Source: an uncultured Phaeodactylibacter sp.
GTDB taxonomy: Bacteria > Bacteroidota > Bacteroidia > Chitinophagales > Saprospiraceae
Length of the DNA: 50,122 nt
Assembly: GCA_913057245.1 (NCBI GenBank)
Contig: CAJXNH010000024.1
Location: 1 to 50,122 of the forward strand
Direction of reading: 5' to 3'
Part shown: piece by piece, positions 26,097-35,400 of the stretch
Layout of the letters: the number at the start of each line of letters is the position of its first letter
Numbering within the stretch: position 1 is the stretch's first letter
Made by a program: the position numbers and the translations under genes
Notes under the pieces: generated by a model
Seen by the model: only the letters and a program-made list of their open reading frames with translations
The model's database searches: none
Told to the model about the DNA's origin: nothing

Positions 26097-27050
26097 TTAC
26101 GCATTCACTACCGGCAACTCCACGAAGGTATCCGGGTTCATATCCTGCAGGTGCTCGTTGAAAAAGGCATCGCAGTACAGACAGATGTTTTCCAGCTCGC
26201 GGGTACGGGCTTTGGCTTCGGCCTCCGTTACGCCCAAGTGTTCGCCCATGCGCCAGGGGTTGCCTTCGTTGAGCTTTTTGAAAACGGGATGCTCGGCCAT
26301 GCGCGCCAGCACATCAGCTACTTTTTCCTTCCGGGCATCGCCCATGGGGAATTTCGTGCCCGGACAGCAGGGATTGATCCGCCACAGCTGAATGCTGATT
26401 TCCTGCGGGATATCCTCGTAGCCGCCCAGGAAATTGCGGGCACCGGAGAGGATGGTGCAGAAATTGTGCTCCGGGTCGCGCTTCCAGATGTCTTTTTCCA
26501 TAGCACGGCCGCGGGCCCAGTTGCCGCCCAGCCACATGTCTTCGGTAGCCCCCCAGGCCCCCCAACTCAGCGGATGGCCGTGCAGGTAGTTTTGCTTGTC
26601 CACCAGCGGGTCTTTGTCCTCCCCGTTGACGCCCCGGGACTCGAACAACTCGGCCAGCTCCATCAGCCGGGCGCCGGCCTTTTTGTGGAAACGGTCGATG
26701 CTCGCGATGTCGAAGCGGGTGACGCCCTTTTCGATGAGGATGTCCAGGATTTCTTCGGTCAGCAGGTCGCCATTAGTCTGCAGCATAATTTGGGTGCCCT
26801 GATCGGTGTAGCGTTCGCGCAAAGCATCCAGGATGTTGTACAGCTTTTTGCGGTCTGCGATAGGCTCTCCCCCGGAAAGGATGATGCGGTCGATGCGCTC
26901 CGGCAGGTTATCGATGATCATCATGCACTCTTCCTCGCTGATGCGGGCACCATAGGGGCCGGAATCGTTGTAGCAGTGGTCGCACTCGTCGTTGCACAAT
27001 TGGGTAAAGACCCAGTATAAAGATTCGCAGTGATTGAAGTCTACTTTCAT
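26097..27050 (-). CDS. radical SAM protein of unknown substrate, in an ABC transporter operon
   Basis: 317 residues. The radical SAM cluster motif CNDECDHC gives Cys19, Cys23 and Cys26, the spacing for the SAM-bound 4Fe-4S cluster. GGEP (60-63) is the SAM amino-group loop. Additional Cys in the C-terminal third (NPCCPGT about 227, ENICLYC about 288-292) could hold an auxiliary Fe-S cluster, as in SPASM-type enzymes. A Trp/Gly-rich insert (about 155-175, WGAWGATEDMWLGGNWARGR) is unusual. The start overlaps the ATPase stop (ATGA). No small precursor-peptide gene is visible nearby, so a small-molecule substrate delivered by the transporter is more likely than RiPP maturation; this is inference. 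Confidence 0.85.
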   Translation of the reverse strand: MKVDFNHCESLYWVFTQLCNDECDHCYNDSGPYGARISEEECMMIIDNLPERIDRIILSGGEPIADRKKLYNILDALRERYTDQGTQIMLQTNGDLLTEEILDILIEKGVTRFDIASIDRFHKKAGARLMELAELFESRGVNGEDKDPLVDKQNYLHGHPLSWGAWGATEDMWLGGNWARGRAMEKDIWKRDPEHNFCTILSGARNFLGGYEDIPQEISIQLWRINPCCPGTKFPMGDARKEKVADVLARMAEHPVFKKLNEGNPWRMGEHLGVTEAEAKARTRELENICLYCDAFFNEHLQDMNPDTFVELPVVNA

Positions 27051-27781
27051 TTTGTCAATTTTAAATCATGGAGATCTATCCAAAACCGGGCCTCTTCCCG
27101 GGCACCGGTGGATTCATCCGCGATAAATTCGGCGCGGCTGCCGTATATTTTTAATTGTCCGTTTTGCATCATGCCGAGGCGGTCGCCCATGAGCATGGCT
27201 TCCTTGAGGTCGTGGGTGACGAAGATGGCGGTCAGGCCGAGGTCTTTAGCCACCCGCTTGAGCAGTTGCTGCATGCTGCGGCGGGTCTCGGTATCAAGGG
27301 CGCCGAAGGGCTCGTCCAGCAGCAGCACCCGCGGTTCGATGATCAGCGCCCGCCCGAAGGCGACGCGCTGCCGCTGCCCGCCGGACAGCTGCTCGGGCAT
27401 TTTGCGGGCCTGCTCCGGCAGTTCGAGCCGCTGTAGCAGTGCGTTTACTTTTTTCTTGATTTCTGTTTCCGGGCGGTGCCGCAGCCGCAGCCCGAAAGCA
27501 ACGTTCTCAAACACATCCAGGTGCGGAAACAGCAGCGCCTCCTGATAGAGGTACACAATCCCCCGCTGATTGGCGGGTACGGGCGACAGGTCCTGCCCGT
27601 CGAGCAGCAATTGCCCGCGGTCGGCGGTTTCCAGGCCGGCCAGTATCTTGAGCAGGGTGGTTTTGCCGCTGCCGGAGCGCCCGAGGATGCTGAGCATTTC
27701 GTGCGCCTGTAGAGTGAAGCTGAGGTCTTGCAGGACGGCTTCTCCTTTGTATTGCTTGTTGATGTTTTTTATGTCCAGCAT
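27047..27781 (-). CDS. ABC transporter ATPase (YnjD/PotA-like)
   Basis: 244 residues from ATG 27781; an upstream Met at 27799 lies inside a repeat. Walker A GRSGSGKT (34-41), Q-loop Gln80, signature LSGGQ (132-136), Walker B VLLLDE (152-157) and the H-loop FVTHD are complete. Length and sequence type fit importer ATPases of the YnjD, thiamine, sulfate or polyamine kind without an added regulatory domain. It would energise the two permeases encoded upstream, although a roughly 200-base repeat region separates it from them. Confidence 0.93.
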   Translation of the reverse strand: MLDIKNINKQYKGEAVLQDLSFTLQAHEMLSILGRSGSGKTTLLKILAGLETADRGQLLLDGQDLSPVPANQRGIVYLYQEALLFPHLDVFENVAFGLRLRHRPETEIKKKVNALLQRLELPEQARKMPEQLSGGQRQRVAFGRALIIEPRVLLLDEPFGALDTETRRSMQQLLKRVAKDLGLTAIFVTHDLKEAMLMGDRLGMMQNGQLKIYGSRAEFIADESTGAREEARFWIDLHDLKLTK

Positions 27782-27800
27782 TGGCTGTTTGTTACCCATG

Positions 27801-27996
27801 TTTCGCACCTAAAGGCGCGTTTACCCACGTTTCGCACCTAAAGGCGCGTTACCCACGTTTCGCACCTACGGCGCGATATGCATGTGCATTTTGTTCTACC
27901 CATGTTTCGCACCTAAAGGCGCGTTACCTAGTTACCTACATTTCGCACCTAAAGGCGCGATCGTCTTTGTTGCCTACGTTTCGCACCTAGGGCACG
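27801..27996. repeat. six copies of a 19-base near-palindromic repeat inside the ABC operon
   Basis: Core TTTCGCACCTAAAGGCGCG at 27801-27819, 27830-27848, 27905-27923 and 27941-27959, with variants TTTCGCACCTACGGCGCG (27858-27875) and TTTCGCACCTAGGGCACG (27979-27996). Start-to-start spacing is 29, 28, 47, 36 and 38. Each is usually preceded by TACCCA or TACCTA and ACGT or ATG. The core is an imperfect hairpin (CGCACCT/AGGCGCG). The last copy contributes the stop codon of the neighbouring permease. Confidence 0.85.
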
Positions 27997-28754
27997 ATAC
28001 GTTCCCTGAAGACCACCGCCCGGTTCAGCCACAATAGCGCCACCGGTGGCAATATCAGCAGGCAGCTCGCCAGGGCCGCCAGAAAGATATTAGCTTCGTT
28101 CACGTACTGAAAGACCCGCAGCGTCAGCGTTGGCACCTTCCCCACCCCGATCAGATTGGTGAGCCCGTACTCGAACCAGGAGATGAGGAACAGCTGAAAA
28201 AAGCAGGTCATCAGCGCGCCCTTTGCTACCGGCACCAGCACTTTGGCGTAAGCCTGAAGGGTACTGCCCCCCAGCGTTTTCACCAGCTCTTCCATACTGC
28301 GCAACCGCTCATTCCAGAAGCTGCTGAAGAAAATGACGCCGTAGGGAAAGGTGATGAATAACTGCGCCAGCAACACGCCCCCAAAGGTCCCGTACAGCCC
28401 GGCCACTATGAAAAAGAACTGCAGGCAGGCCGCCAGGATGACCGGCGCAAAGACGTACGGGAAATACGCCAGGCTCAGCCAGGCTTCCCGCTTCGGGTGA
28501 TAGGCGATGTGCCGGCTCACCCAGAAACTCAGCCCCGTGGACAGCGTAGCCACACTTAGCGATAACAACACAGAAAGCAGCACACTGTTGCCCAAGCCTT
28601 CGCTGCCGCCCAGTACCAGCTGCCAGTTGCTCAGTGCCCATTGCTCCGGAAAAACAGCCGGGTAAGGCCACTGCCGACCTACCGAAAGCATCAGCAGGAA
28701 GGCAAAAGGGAACAGGATCAGCCCGATCAGCGCTATTTTGGTGAATCTGCTCAT
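27987..28754 (-). CDS. ABC transporter permease (second)
   Basis: 255 residues from ATG 28754 (MSRFTKIALIGLILFPFAFL), which overlaps the stop of the upstream permease (ATGA). Six membrane helices of the binding-protein-dependent transport type are plausible. The coupling loop with the EAA-like segment is near EELVKTLGGSTLQAYAKVLV (about 160-179). The last codons and stop lie in a dispersed repeat, which may have trimmed the C-terminus. Confidence 0.9.
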   Translation of the reverse strand: MSRFTKIALIGLILFPFAFLLMLSVGRQWPYPAVFPEQWALSNWQLVLGGSEGLGNSVLLSVLLSLSVATLSTGLSFWVSRHIAYHPKREAWLSLAYFPYVFAPVILAACLQFFFIVAGLYGTFGGVLLAQLFITFPYGVIFFSSFWNERLRSMEELVKTLGGSTLQAYAKVLVPVAKGALMTCFFQLFLISWFEYGLTNLIGVGKVPTLTLRVFQYVNEANIFLAALASCLLILPPVALLWLNRAVVFRERIVP

Positions 28755-29608
28755 GCCCGGCCCATTTGTTTGCGGTTGTACCAAAGCAGGCCGCCCAACA
28801 GGACCGCCACCAGCACCGTATATGCCACGCTGATGGCATAGGCTTCCGGTATATCGCCCAGATTATAACGCTGTAGCCGCTGAATGGTCCGCACCGAAAC
28901 CATCTGCACCGATTGGCTGCCCACCAAAAGTGGGATTTCGTAGCTGCCCATCACGAACATGAAATACAAAAACACCGTCGCCAGCCCCCGCCGCAGCAGC
29001 ACCGGCACCGCCACCCGGAAGATGCGCTGCCGCCCGTTAGCGCCAAGCGTGGCTGCCAGGTGGAGGTACTCGCCCAGTCGTTCGTTTTGGTACAGATTGG
29101 CGAAGAAGATCGTGAAAAAGGGCGTCGCCATGATCACATGCGCCACGATGATGCCGATGCCGTAATTGTCATTCACCCAGTCCGGAAACTGCTCCAGCGC
29201 GCTGATGAGCCCTAGCTGATGCGACACCCGCGACAGCCAGCCGCCTTTGCCCAACAGCTGGAAGATGAAAAAAGCCATTACAATCGCCGGTATGCTCAGC
29301 GGCAGGTAGATGAAAAACGACAGCATTCCCTTGGTGTAAGCCTGAGGCGAGCGGAGCACCAGCGCCAAAGATAGCCCCAGCGCCACCCCAATACTCACCG
29401 CTGCCACATACAGGCTAAAGCCCAGGGTGCGCCAGAATGCCGCATCGCCCAGTATTTCCTGCCAGTGGACCAGGGTGAAGCCTTCCGCCATGACGCCCGT
29501 CAGCCCAAGGCTGTAGAGCAAGGCATAGCTCACCCCCGCCACAATCGGCACGGCCGAAAGCAGGACAAACAGGCTTCTGCCCCCATATGCTGCCCAGCGT
29601 TGCTGCAT
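28751..29608 (-). CDS. ABC transporter permease (first)
   Basis: 285 residues with about six membrane helices (for example GMLSFFIYLPLSIPAIVMAF, about 94-113). The EAA-like coupling loop is near RLGEYLHLAATLGANGRQRI (about 175-194). Its start overlaps the binding-protein stop (ATGA), so the two are translationally coupled. In E. coli the related YnjC is one fused double-length permease; here the two halves are separate genes. Confidence 0.9.
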   Translation of the reverse strand: MQQRWAAYGGRSLFVLLSAVPIVAGVSYALLYSLGLTGVMAEGFTLVHWQEILGDAAFWRTLGFSLYVAAVSIGVALGLSLALVLRSPQAYTKGMLSFFIYLPLSIPAIVMAFFIFQLLGKGGWLSRVSHQLGLISALEQFPDWVNDNYGIGIIVAHVIMATPFFTIFFANLYQNERLGEYLHLAATLGANGRQRIFRVAVPVLLRRGLATVFLYFMFVMGSYEIPLLVGSQSVQMVSVRTIQRLQRYNLGDIPEAYAISVAYTVLVAVLLGGLLWYNRKQMGRA

Positions 29609-30831
29609 CAGCCTTCTATGATTTCTTTACGAAAATCTTCCGCCAGGCGGATCATATACTCCGGTGCCAGTTCCATCAGCGCTCTGTCCTGAATGGCCTC
29701 CCGGTCGGGCGCGTACTGCCGGTTGGGGAGATTCCGGAACTTAGCCGCCCAGTCATCGGGCAGTTTGTCGAGGCTGAGCACGGTACCGTCGCCCCAGATG
29801 GCCGGGTCCATCTTGCGGTACTGCGCTTCCGGGGAGATCATGAAATTAGCGACCACCATGGCAGCGGCTTTGTTGCCCGAGTGTTTGGCAATGCCCAGGT
29901 AATGGGAATTCTGAATGGTGCCCGGCTCCCAGACGTAGCCGCGGGCGCTCTCCGGGAAGACGCCCTGCAGCACTTTGTTGTCCACTTCGCAGTCGTTATT
30001 GCTCATGGTGAAGTGCAGCTCCCCATTGGCAAACATCTGATGCATGGGCGCTACGCCTTCCGGAAAGGACTGCCCTTCCTTCCACATATAGGGCTTGAGC
30101 TCGCGCAGGTAGGCCCACAACTGCGGGGCGTACTGCTCGTATTTGGCTTCGTCGAAGTCGCCGGCCAGCGCCTCCTGCCCACCCGCAATATCAATCAGCA
30201 GGGCCTTGAGAAAGGTGAGCCCGGTAAAACGGGTATCGATGGTGAAGGTGCCGGGATGCTCTTTAACGTAAGCCAGCAACTCTTTCCGGTCCTTTGGCGG
30301 ATGGGGCGTGCGCAGGGTATCATAAATGATGGCCATCTGCACGTTGCCCCAGGGGCATTCGTACCCACCCACCGGCTGCTGAAAGTCGACGCCGATAAAA
30401 GGATTGTCCAAGTCAATATACTGCGCATTGGGCAGCTGTTCTGTCCACGGGCCATGCAGCCCTTTGATTTGCCGGAGCTGATAGAAGGTCTCCCCGTTGA
30501 TCCACATCATATCCACTTCGCTCTCAGTTTTGCCGGCCTGCAGCTCTGCCATCATCGTCTGTACGATGGTCGCACCCTGCCCGCTTACGATATTGAGCTC
30601 GATGCCGTAGCGCTCCTTCACCTCGGGCTTCACGTAGTTCTGCATGTAGTCGTTGATGAGGGGGTCGCCGGTCCACATCATATGGGTGAGGGTGGCGCCT
30701 TTGGCTTCCGCTTCGATCTCGGGCCAGCTCATTTGAGAAAGATTCTCTTGCGCGGCTTCCGGTGCGCGGCTATCCTCGCAGGCGGAGAGCAAAAGCGCCA
30801 GCAAAAGGCTGAAAAAAGTAAGTCTTGTCAT
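29608..30831 (-). CDS. ABC transporter solute-binding lipoprotein (YnjB-like)
   Basis: 407 residues. The signal MTRLTFFSLLLALLLSAC ends in lipobox LSAC (Cys18), so the protein is anchored in the membrane facing the periplasm. It has the type of sequence seen in the YnjB family: SGQGATIVQTMMAELQAGKT, DMMWINGETFYQLRQIKGLH followed by GPW, GVDFQQPVGGYECPWGNVQM and WGDGTVLSLDKLPDDW. The substrate of YnjB-type transporters is not established. The gene follows the second GATase-like gene by 19 bases and overlaps the first permease. Confidence 0.9.
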   Translation of the reverse strand: MTRLTFFSLLLALLLSACEDSRAPEAAQENLSQMSWPEIEAEAKGATLTHMMWTGDPLINDYMQNYVKPEVKERYGIELNIVSGQGATIVQTMMAELQAGKTESEVDMMWINGETFYQLRQIKGLHGPWTEQLPNAQYIDLDNPFIGVDFQQPVGGYECPWGNVQMAIIYDTLRTPHPPKDRKELLAYVKEHPGTFTIDTRFTGLTFLKALLIDIAGGQEALAGDFDEAKYEQYAPQLWAYLRELKPYMWKEGQSFPEGVAPMHQMFANGELHFTMSNNDCEVDNKVLQGVFPESARGYVWEPGTIQNSHYLGIAKHSGNKAAAMVVANFMISPEAQYRKMDPAIWGDGTVLSLDKLPDDWAAKFRNLPNRQYAPDREAIQDRALMELAPEYMIRLAEDFRKEIIEG

Positions 30832-30850
30832 GGTTTTGCTTCGTTTCTTG

Positions 30851-31498
30851 CTAATCGTTTTCCCAGGCTACACCATAATCCGCCGCCTGCATCTCAAACT
30901 GCCCTTCCGGCTTCACGCCGCACAGCCATTCGGTGAGCTTGTCGACGTAATGGTCGAGGTGGGTAATTTGTTGAATGCCGTGCTCCACAATTGGGTCGAG
31001 GGTGGTCACGAACAGAGTGCCACCGTAGTGGTTCGTTTCCCAGGAGATGACCTCGCCCTTGCCATTGGTCTGTACGATGCGGGCGTGTTCCGGTATGCGG
31101 GTGTATACGCCGTGGGTGTGCCAGCAGGCGTGGCGGGCACTCAACCCTTCGTAAATGGGATGGCTGTAGTCGGTTTGGGAGACGGGTGGATTGTTAGGGT
31201 CTTTTACCCACCAGTAGTTATTGACCGGGCGGTCTTCCCACTGTGCATCGAGCCAGTCGGCGGTGCTGTCGCCGGCCACGAAAACCTTGCCGCCCTGTTT
31301 CAGGAAGTTGTAAATGAGGCCTTTGCGCTCCCGGATAGCCGCCTGATTGGACTGAAAGGGCACGGCGATGGCTTTGAGGCCCTGCAGGGAGGCTTCCGTG
31401 AGGTCGTGAATGTACAGCAGCCGGTACAGGTGCTGGTATTTTCCCGCTTTCGCAAAAGCGTACTGCGACCAGACGCCGTTGAAGAGCAATCCTATCAT
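30851..31498 (-). CDS. GATase1-like protein, second of a tandem pair
   Basis: 215 residues without signal peptide. It looks like a class I glutamine-amidotransferase/ThuA-like flavodoxin-type fold: KAIAVPFQSNQAAIRERKGLIY, then the strand-turn KVFVAGDSTADWL where the catalytic Cys would lie. Here the elbow reads G-D-S, with no Cys. A later His-rich segment, ARHACWHTHGVYTRIPEHAR (about 123-142), precedes HYGGTLFVTTLDPIVEHG. It is clearly related to the preceding gene, so the pair arose by duplication. It overlaps that gene by 4 bases. I do not recognise a function; a binding role or altered hydrolase is possible. Confidence 0.7.
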   Translation of the reverse strand: MIGLLFNGVWSQYAFAKAGKYQHLYRLLYIHDLTEASLQGLKAIAVPFQSNQAAIRERKGLIYNFLKQGGKVFVAGDSTADWLDAQWEDRPVNNYWWVKDPNNPPVSQTDYSHPIYEGLSARHACWHTHGVYTRIPEHARIVQTNGKGEVISWETNHYGGTLFVTTLDPIVEHGIQQITHLDHYVDKLTEWLCGVKPEGQFEMQAADYGVAWEND

Positions 31499-32118
31499 GA
31501 TACTGGTATTTTGATGAGTTTGGTGAGTAAATTGTGGTACAGCCTGGTCAGGCCTTCCATAGAGCCTGCGTCGTCGGTGGTGCCGTAAGCGTAATCGCCC
31601 AGCGGGCCGCTGGCGGTGGCGAAGATGGTGCCCGGCGTGGTCTGCTCATCCAGCAGCATGATGCAGCGCCCCCAGGTATCAGCCACCACTACTTCTGCAT
31701 TGGGAGTAGGCTGAATGTAGCCACAGGCCCACCAGCCGCTGATACCGTTGGAGAAAATAAAGTGGTCAAGGTCCACGCCTTCAAACAGTCCGTAGTGGTC
31801 AGATTTCAGGGTGTAGCGGATGTCGATGGTCTTTTTGCTGTTGTCCGCCATCCACTGACTGCCGGGCAACCAATTGGTGAACCAGCCGTCGAAGCAAAAG
31901 AGGGTTTTCCCCTGATTCAGAAAGCCTTGTACGGCTTCCCGCCAGCGGTACATGGCCACCTGATCGGTACCATTGGGTACGACGAGCAGGTCGTAGGGGC
32001 TGAAGTCCGGTGCGGTGGCTTGATGGGTAGGCAGGAAATCGTACTGCACGTGCGGCTGATCGAGGTAGCTCTCGCGGAGCCCGACGATACCGTTGTCGAT
32101 GACGGCTGCTTTGATCAT
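31495..32118 (-). CDS. GATase1-like protein, first of a tandem pair
   Basis: 207 residues from ATG 32118 (MIKAAVIDNGIVGLRESYLD), a Met that opens the first beta strand; a Met 24 bases upstream is less likely. The fold looks like GATase1/ThuA: YDLLVVPNGTDQVAMYRWRE replaces the usual GG turn, and KTLFCFDGWFTNWLPG puts a Cys where a nucleophile elbow would be (F-C-F-D-G instead of G-x-C-x-G). A Trp-rich segment SNGISGWWACGYIQPTPNAE follows. First gene after the repeat spacer, so probably the first gene of the transporter operon. Function unknown. Confidence 0.7.
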   Translation of the reverse strand: MIKAAVIDNGIVGLRESYLDQPHVQYDFLPTHQATAPDFSPYDLLVVPNGTDQVAMYRWREAVQGFLNQGKTLFCFDGWFTNWLPGSQWMADNSKKTIDIRYTLKSDHYGLFEGVDLDHFIFSNGISGWWACGYIQPTPNAEVVVADTWGRCIMLLDEQTTPGTIFATASGPLGDYAYGTTDDAGSMEGLTRLYHNLLTKLIKIPVS

Positions 32119-32152
32119 GGTGGTGATATTATTTTTCAACATTACCTACATG

Positions 32153-32398
32153 CGACCTCTACGAGGTCGGTTTTCTTGGTGTTAGCCGGGGGTTAGCAAC
32201 GTAGGACTTCTAACGAAGTCCTCATTTTCACCACGACTGCGTGAAACCTGTCTACCCGGTAAAGCCAGGTAGAGCAACATCCTACTCAACAACTTAACAT
32301 GCGACCTCTACAAGGTCGGTTTCCTCACCTTGGAGCGGGCTTAGCAATAATGGACTTCTATCAAAATCCTTATTTCCTCTCCGACTTCGTAGAAGTCG
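32153..32398. repeat. REP-like palindrome cluster
   Basis: Palindromes CGACCTCTACGAGGTCG (32153-32169), GGACTTCTAACGAAGTCC (32204-32221), CGACCTCTACAAGGTCG (32302-32318), a decayed GGACTTCTATCAAAATCC (32352-32369) and CGACTTCGTAGAAGTCG (32382-32398). A unit of about 70 bases, CGACCTC type then GGACTTC type, is repeated about 149 bases apart. A separate hairpin TCTACC...GGTAGA lies between. Same family as the array around the Y1 transposase 9 kb away. The spacer holds no gene. Confidence 0.85.
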
Positions 32399-32405
32399 CC
32401 TATTA

Positions 32406-35400
32406 CTAAAACAAGTAGCGCAACGTAAACTGAAACTGCCGCGGCGCACTCGCATTCCGGCGGATCAGCCGTCCGCTCGCTGCCGAGCCCGGCTGAATCT
32501 GATTCGACTGCGTGGCGTTGTTGCTGTAGCCGCTCAGGTTTTGGGTGTTAAATACGTTGAAGACATCCGCCCGCAACTGCAGCTCATTGCTGCCCAGCTG
32601 AAAATCGTACTGCAGCCCCACATCAAAGGTATTGGACCAGGGCAGGCGGTCGCTGTTGCGGCTTTCGCCCGGAAAGCGGTCGCTGTTGCCCACGTAGGCA
32701 TCGCCGAAGGAGGCGCCATCCCCGTTGAGGTCGGTGGTGGAAGCGGTGACATCCACCAGGATGGGGTCGCCGTTTTGGTCGAAGGCAGGGGTGCCGTCCG
32801 GGGCAGTGAGCTGTTGCTGCACAGGATTGCCATTCTCATCCACCACTACGTAGCCGACGGGAAGCGGCGTACGGTTGATCGGCTGCCCGCTTTGGATCAG
32901 GCCGGCCACGGTCAGCGATAGGTTTTCTACCGGATAGTACGTAAAGATGGTATTGATGATGTGGCGGCGGTCGTTGATACTCGGGCCCCACTCTGCTTCG
33001 AAATCATTGGCATCCATAGCGCGGAAGTTGATATCCTCGGTGTTGTTCTCCAGGTACGACAGGGTGTAGTTGAGGCGGAAGCTGTAGTCGTCCTCTCCCC
33101 TCGCCTTCTGGAAGTTAAAGCTGGCGGCATAGTAGCGCGACTCGCCGGCGGTTTCGCTCATCACCACACTGCGGGCCACGCCGGTAAGCGTCTCCCCGTT
33201 GATTACTGCGCTGTTGCCGTCAATAATCGGCAGCGGGCGGGAGGCATCAGCTTCGGCAATGGTGCGCACCTGCGGATTGTCCGGATCCACCTTATAGGGG
33301 GCGGCGGCATTGAGGTTGCGCAGGCGCAGCAGGTTGAAGGAGCGGTTGTGCACCAGGTCCACAAAGAACAGGCTGTTGTTGTTCATCTGCAGCTGATAGC
33401 CCAGCGCCATTTGGTGGGTGTAGGGGTTGTCGTAGCCATTGGGGTTGAGAATGCGGCGCTCGTTGCTGAAGACGCCCTCCCGCTGTTCCTGCAGACTCTC
33501 CGCGGAGGGGCCCTGCAGATAGCCTACGTTGGAGGCAAAGCCGCTGAGGTTGCCCTCAAAGGTGACGGCACTCACATCCGTATCCGCCGGCAGTATGCCC
33601 TGATCGACAAAGTACTGAATTTGCTTGCGGTAATCAGTGCTTGTGCTATTTTGCTGCAGGGCATCGCTGTAGATGGCGTAGGGGATTTTTTCGTAAAAAA
33701 TGCCGTAGCCCCCGCGCAGGCTGCTGCGCCGCCCGAGCTTGTAGTTGAGGTTAAGGCGGGGCGCGATGTTATTATAATCGCCCTCATCGGAGCCACCGGC
33801 GGAGAGGTTGTCATAATCGTAGCGCAGGCCAAGGGTGGCGGTTAGGCGGGAAGTCGCCCGCCATTCATCCTCCAGGTAGGCGGAGTAGATGGTCTGCCGG
33901 GCACCGAAGGAAGTAGGGCGTAATTCTACGGCATAGCCCAGGACTTCCACCTCGCCTGGGATATCGTTCACATTCAGGGCACTGCCCCGGCCGAGCCCCC
34001 GCACCTGATCGAGTTGGTCTTGGGTAAGGCGGACGGTGTAGTTGCCATCCACATTGCCACCCCCGAAGAGCTGATGGTCGGCAGAGATGACTGCCAGCCC
34101 GGCCTTCAGGGTGTGGTTGCCCGCGTAGTAGTTGAATTTTTGCTGGAACTGCACCGTGTTTTCCGTTTCGTCAAAGACAAAGCCCGGGTGACCGATAACG
34201 CCGATGGTGATGTCATTGGGATTAAAAATCGTCACCTGCGGGCCGGGGCCGTTGAGTGCCCGCCCGTAGTTCCAGCGGAAGCGGCTATATTGTACATTGG
34301 TTTGTGCACTGAAATTGTCGCCGATGTAGTTATTCTTCAGCGCCAACAGAATTGAGTTACGGTCCTGCACGCTGCCCGCAGAGGGAAAAGTGACGCCCCC
34401 GTCGAGCCCGCCGCCCTGCCGCTCGATATTCACGAGGCCAACATTCGCCCGCAGGCTGGAGGTGAAATTGGGGCTCCAGTTGTGGTCGAGCTTACCGGAG
34501 ATGTAGGTGAAGTTGTTTTCGCCGCGGACCGTTTCGTTTACGCCCAGGGCATCGGAGTTGAGGAGGTTATCTTTCAGGTCGGTGGTGTGCTCTACGTTGA
34601 GGTAGTAAAAGGTCTGATCCTGCACAATAGCCCCACCGAAGCCCACGCCTGCCTGATAGCGCTGAAAGCCATCCTTCACCGGGTTGCCGGAAAGATCGCG
34701 CTGCGCAAAGTCCGACTGTCCGTCGATGACTGGTCCGGGGCGGGTGATCAGGAAAGCTTCTCCTCCAAACTCATTACTGCCGCTGCGGGTGGTGATGTTG
34801 ACGATACCATTTGCCGTAAGGCCGTACTCTGCGCTGTAGTTGTTGGTCAGCACAGTGATATTGCGCGCAAAGCCCACCGGGATGGCGAACTTCTGGCCGC
34901 CCAGAAAGCGCTCGTTGTTATCCATGCCGTCGATGAGGTAGCTGGTAAAAAGCGGGTTGGCCCCGTTGATGGCCACATTGGGCGCTTCCGGGTAGAAGCC
35001 CGTGGCCTGAGAGACGTTGGGCAGACGGAAAAGCACCCGGGTAATGTCCCGCCCTTCGATGGGCAGCTCTTCGATTTCCCGTTGTTTCAACTCGAAGGAT
35101 ACTTCGGCATCGGTGCTGTTGATTTGAGTCGTTGAAGCCGCAGAGACCTCCACTGCATCAAGGGCAATCTGCCGGTTCTCAAACAGTGCCAGGGTGATGG
35201 TTGGATTTTGATTAGACCGGATGCTGAAGGGATCCGACTCCCCGGAAAGAAAAGCCTCCGTTTCGTCCGTAAAGACTTGATAGCCCGTGACTTCAGGCAA
35301 GCCTTTAAAAGTCGCCACGCCCTGATCATTGGTAGTGGCCGAGCGCTCCAGGCCACGGCTTTCATTGAGCAGCCGGACTTCCATGCCCGCAACCGGCGCA

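Noticed and set aside
26097..27050. RiPP biosynthesis with a hidden precursor
   Set aside because: No short conserved peptide gene, no peptidase and no exporter are visible near the radical SAM gene; the neighbours form an importer.
27781..27990. 69-codon plus-strand frame with repeated HVSHLKAR
   Set aside because: The translation only mirrors the 19-base repeat.
27801..27996. Possible CRISPR array
   Set aside because: Units are 18-19 bases with irregular gaps of 9 to 29 bases and variable cores; no cas genes are present and the repeat recurs elsewhere singly.
29587..30936. 449-codon plus-strand frame opposite the binding protein
   Set aside because: The opposite strand carries a lipoprotein with a clear lipobox and family motifs; this frame has no domain and starts within the permease gene.
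32406..32420. Terminator from the palindrome after the TonB receptor stop
   Set aside because: The palindrome at 32382-32398 lacks a following T run, so I left it as a REP copy only.
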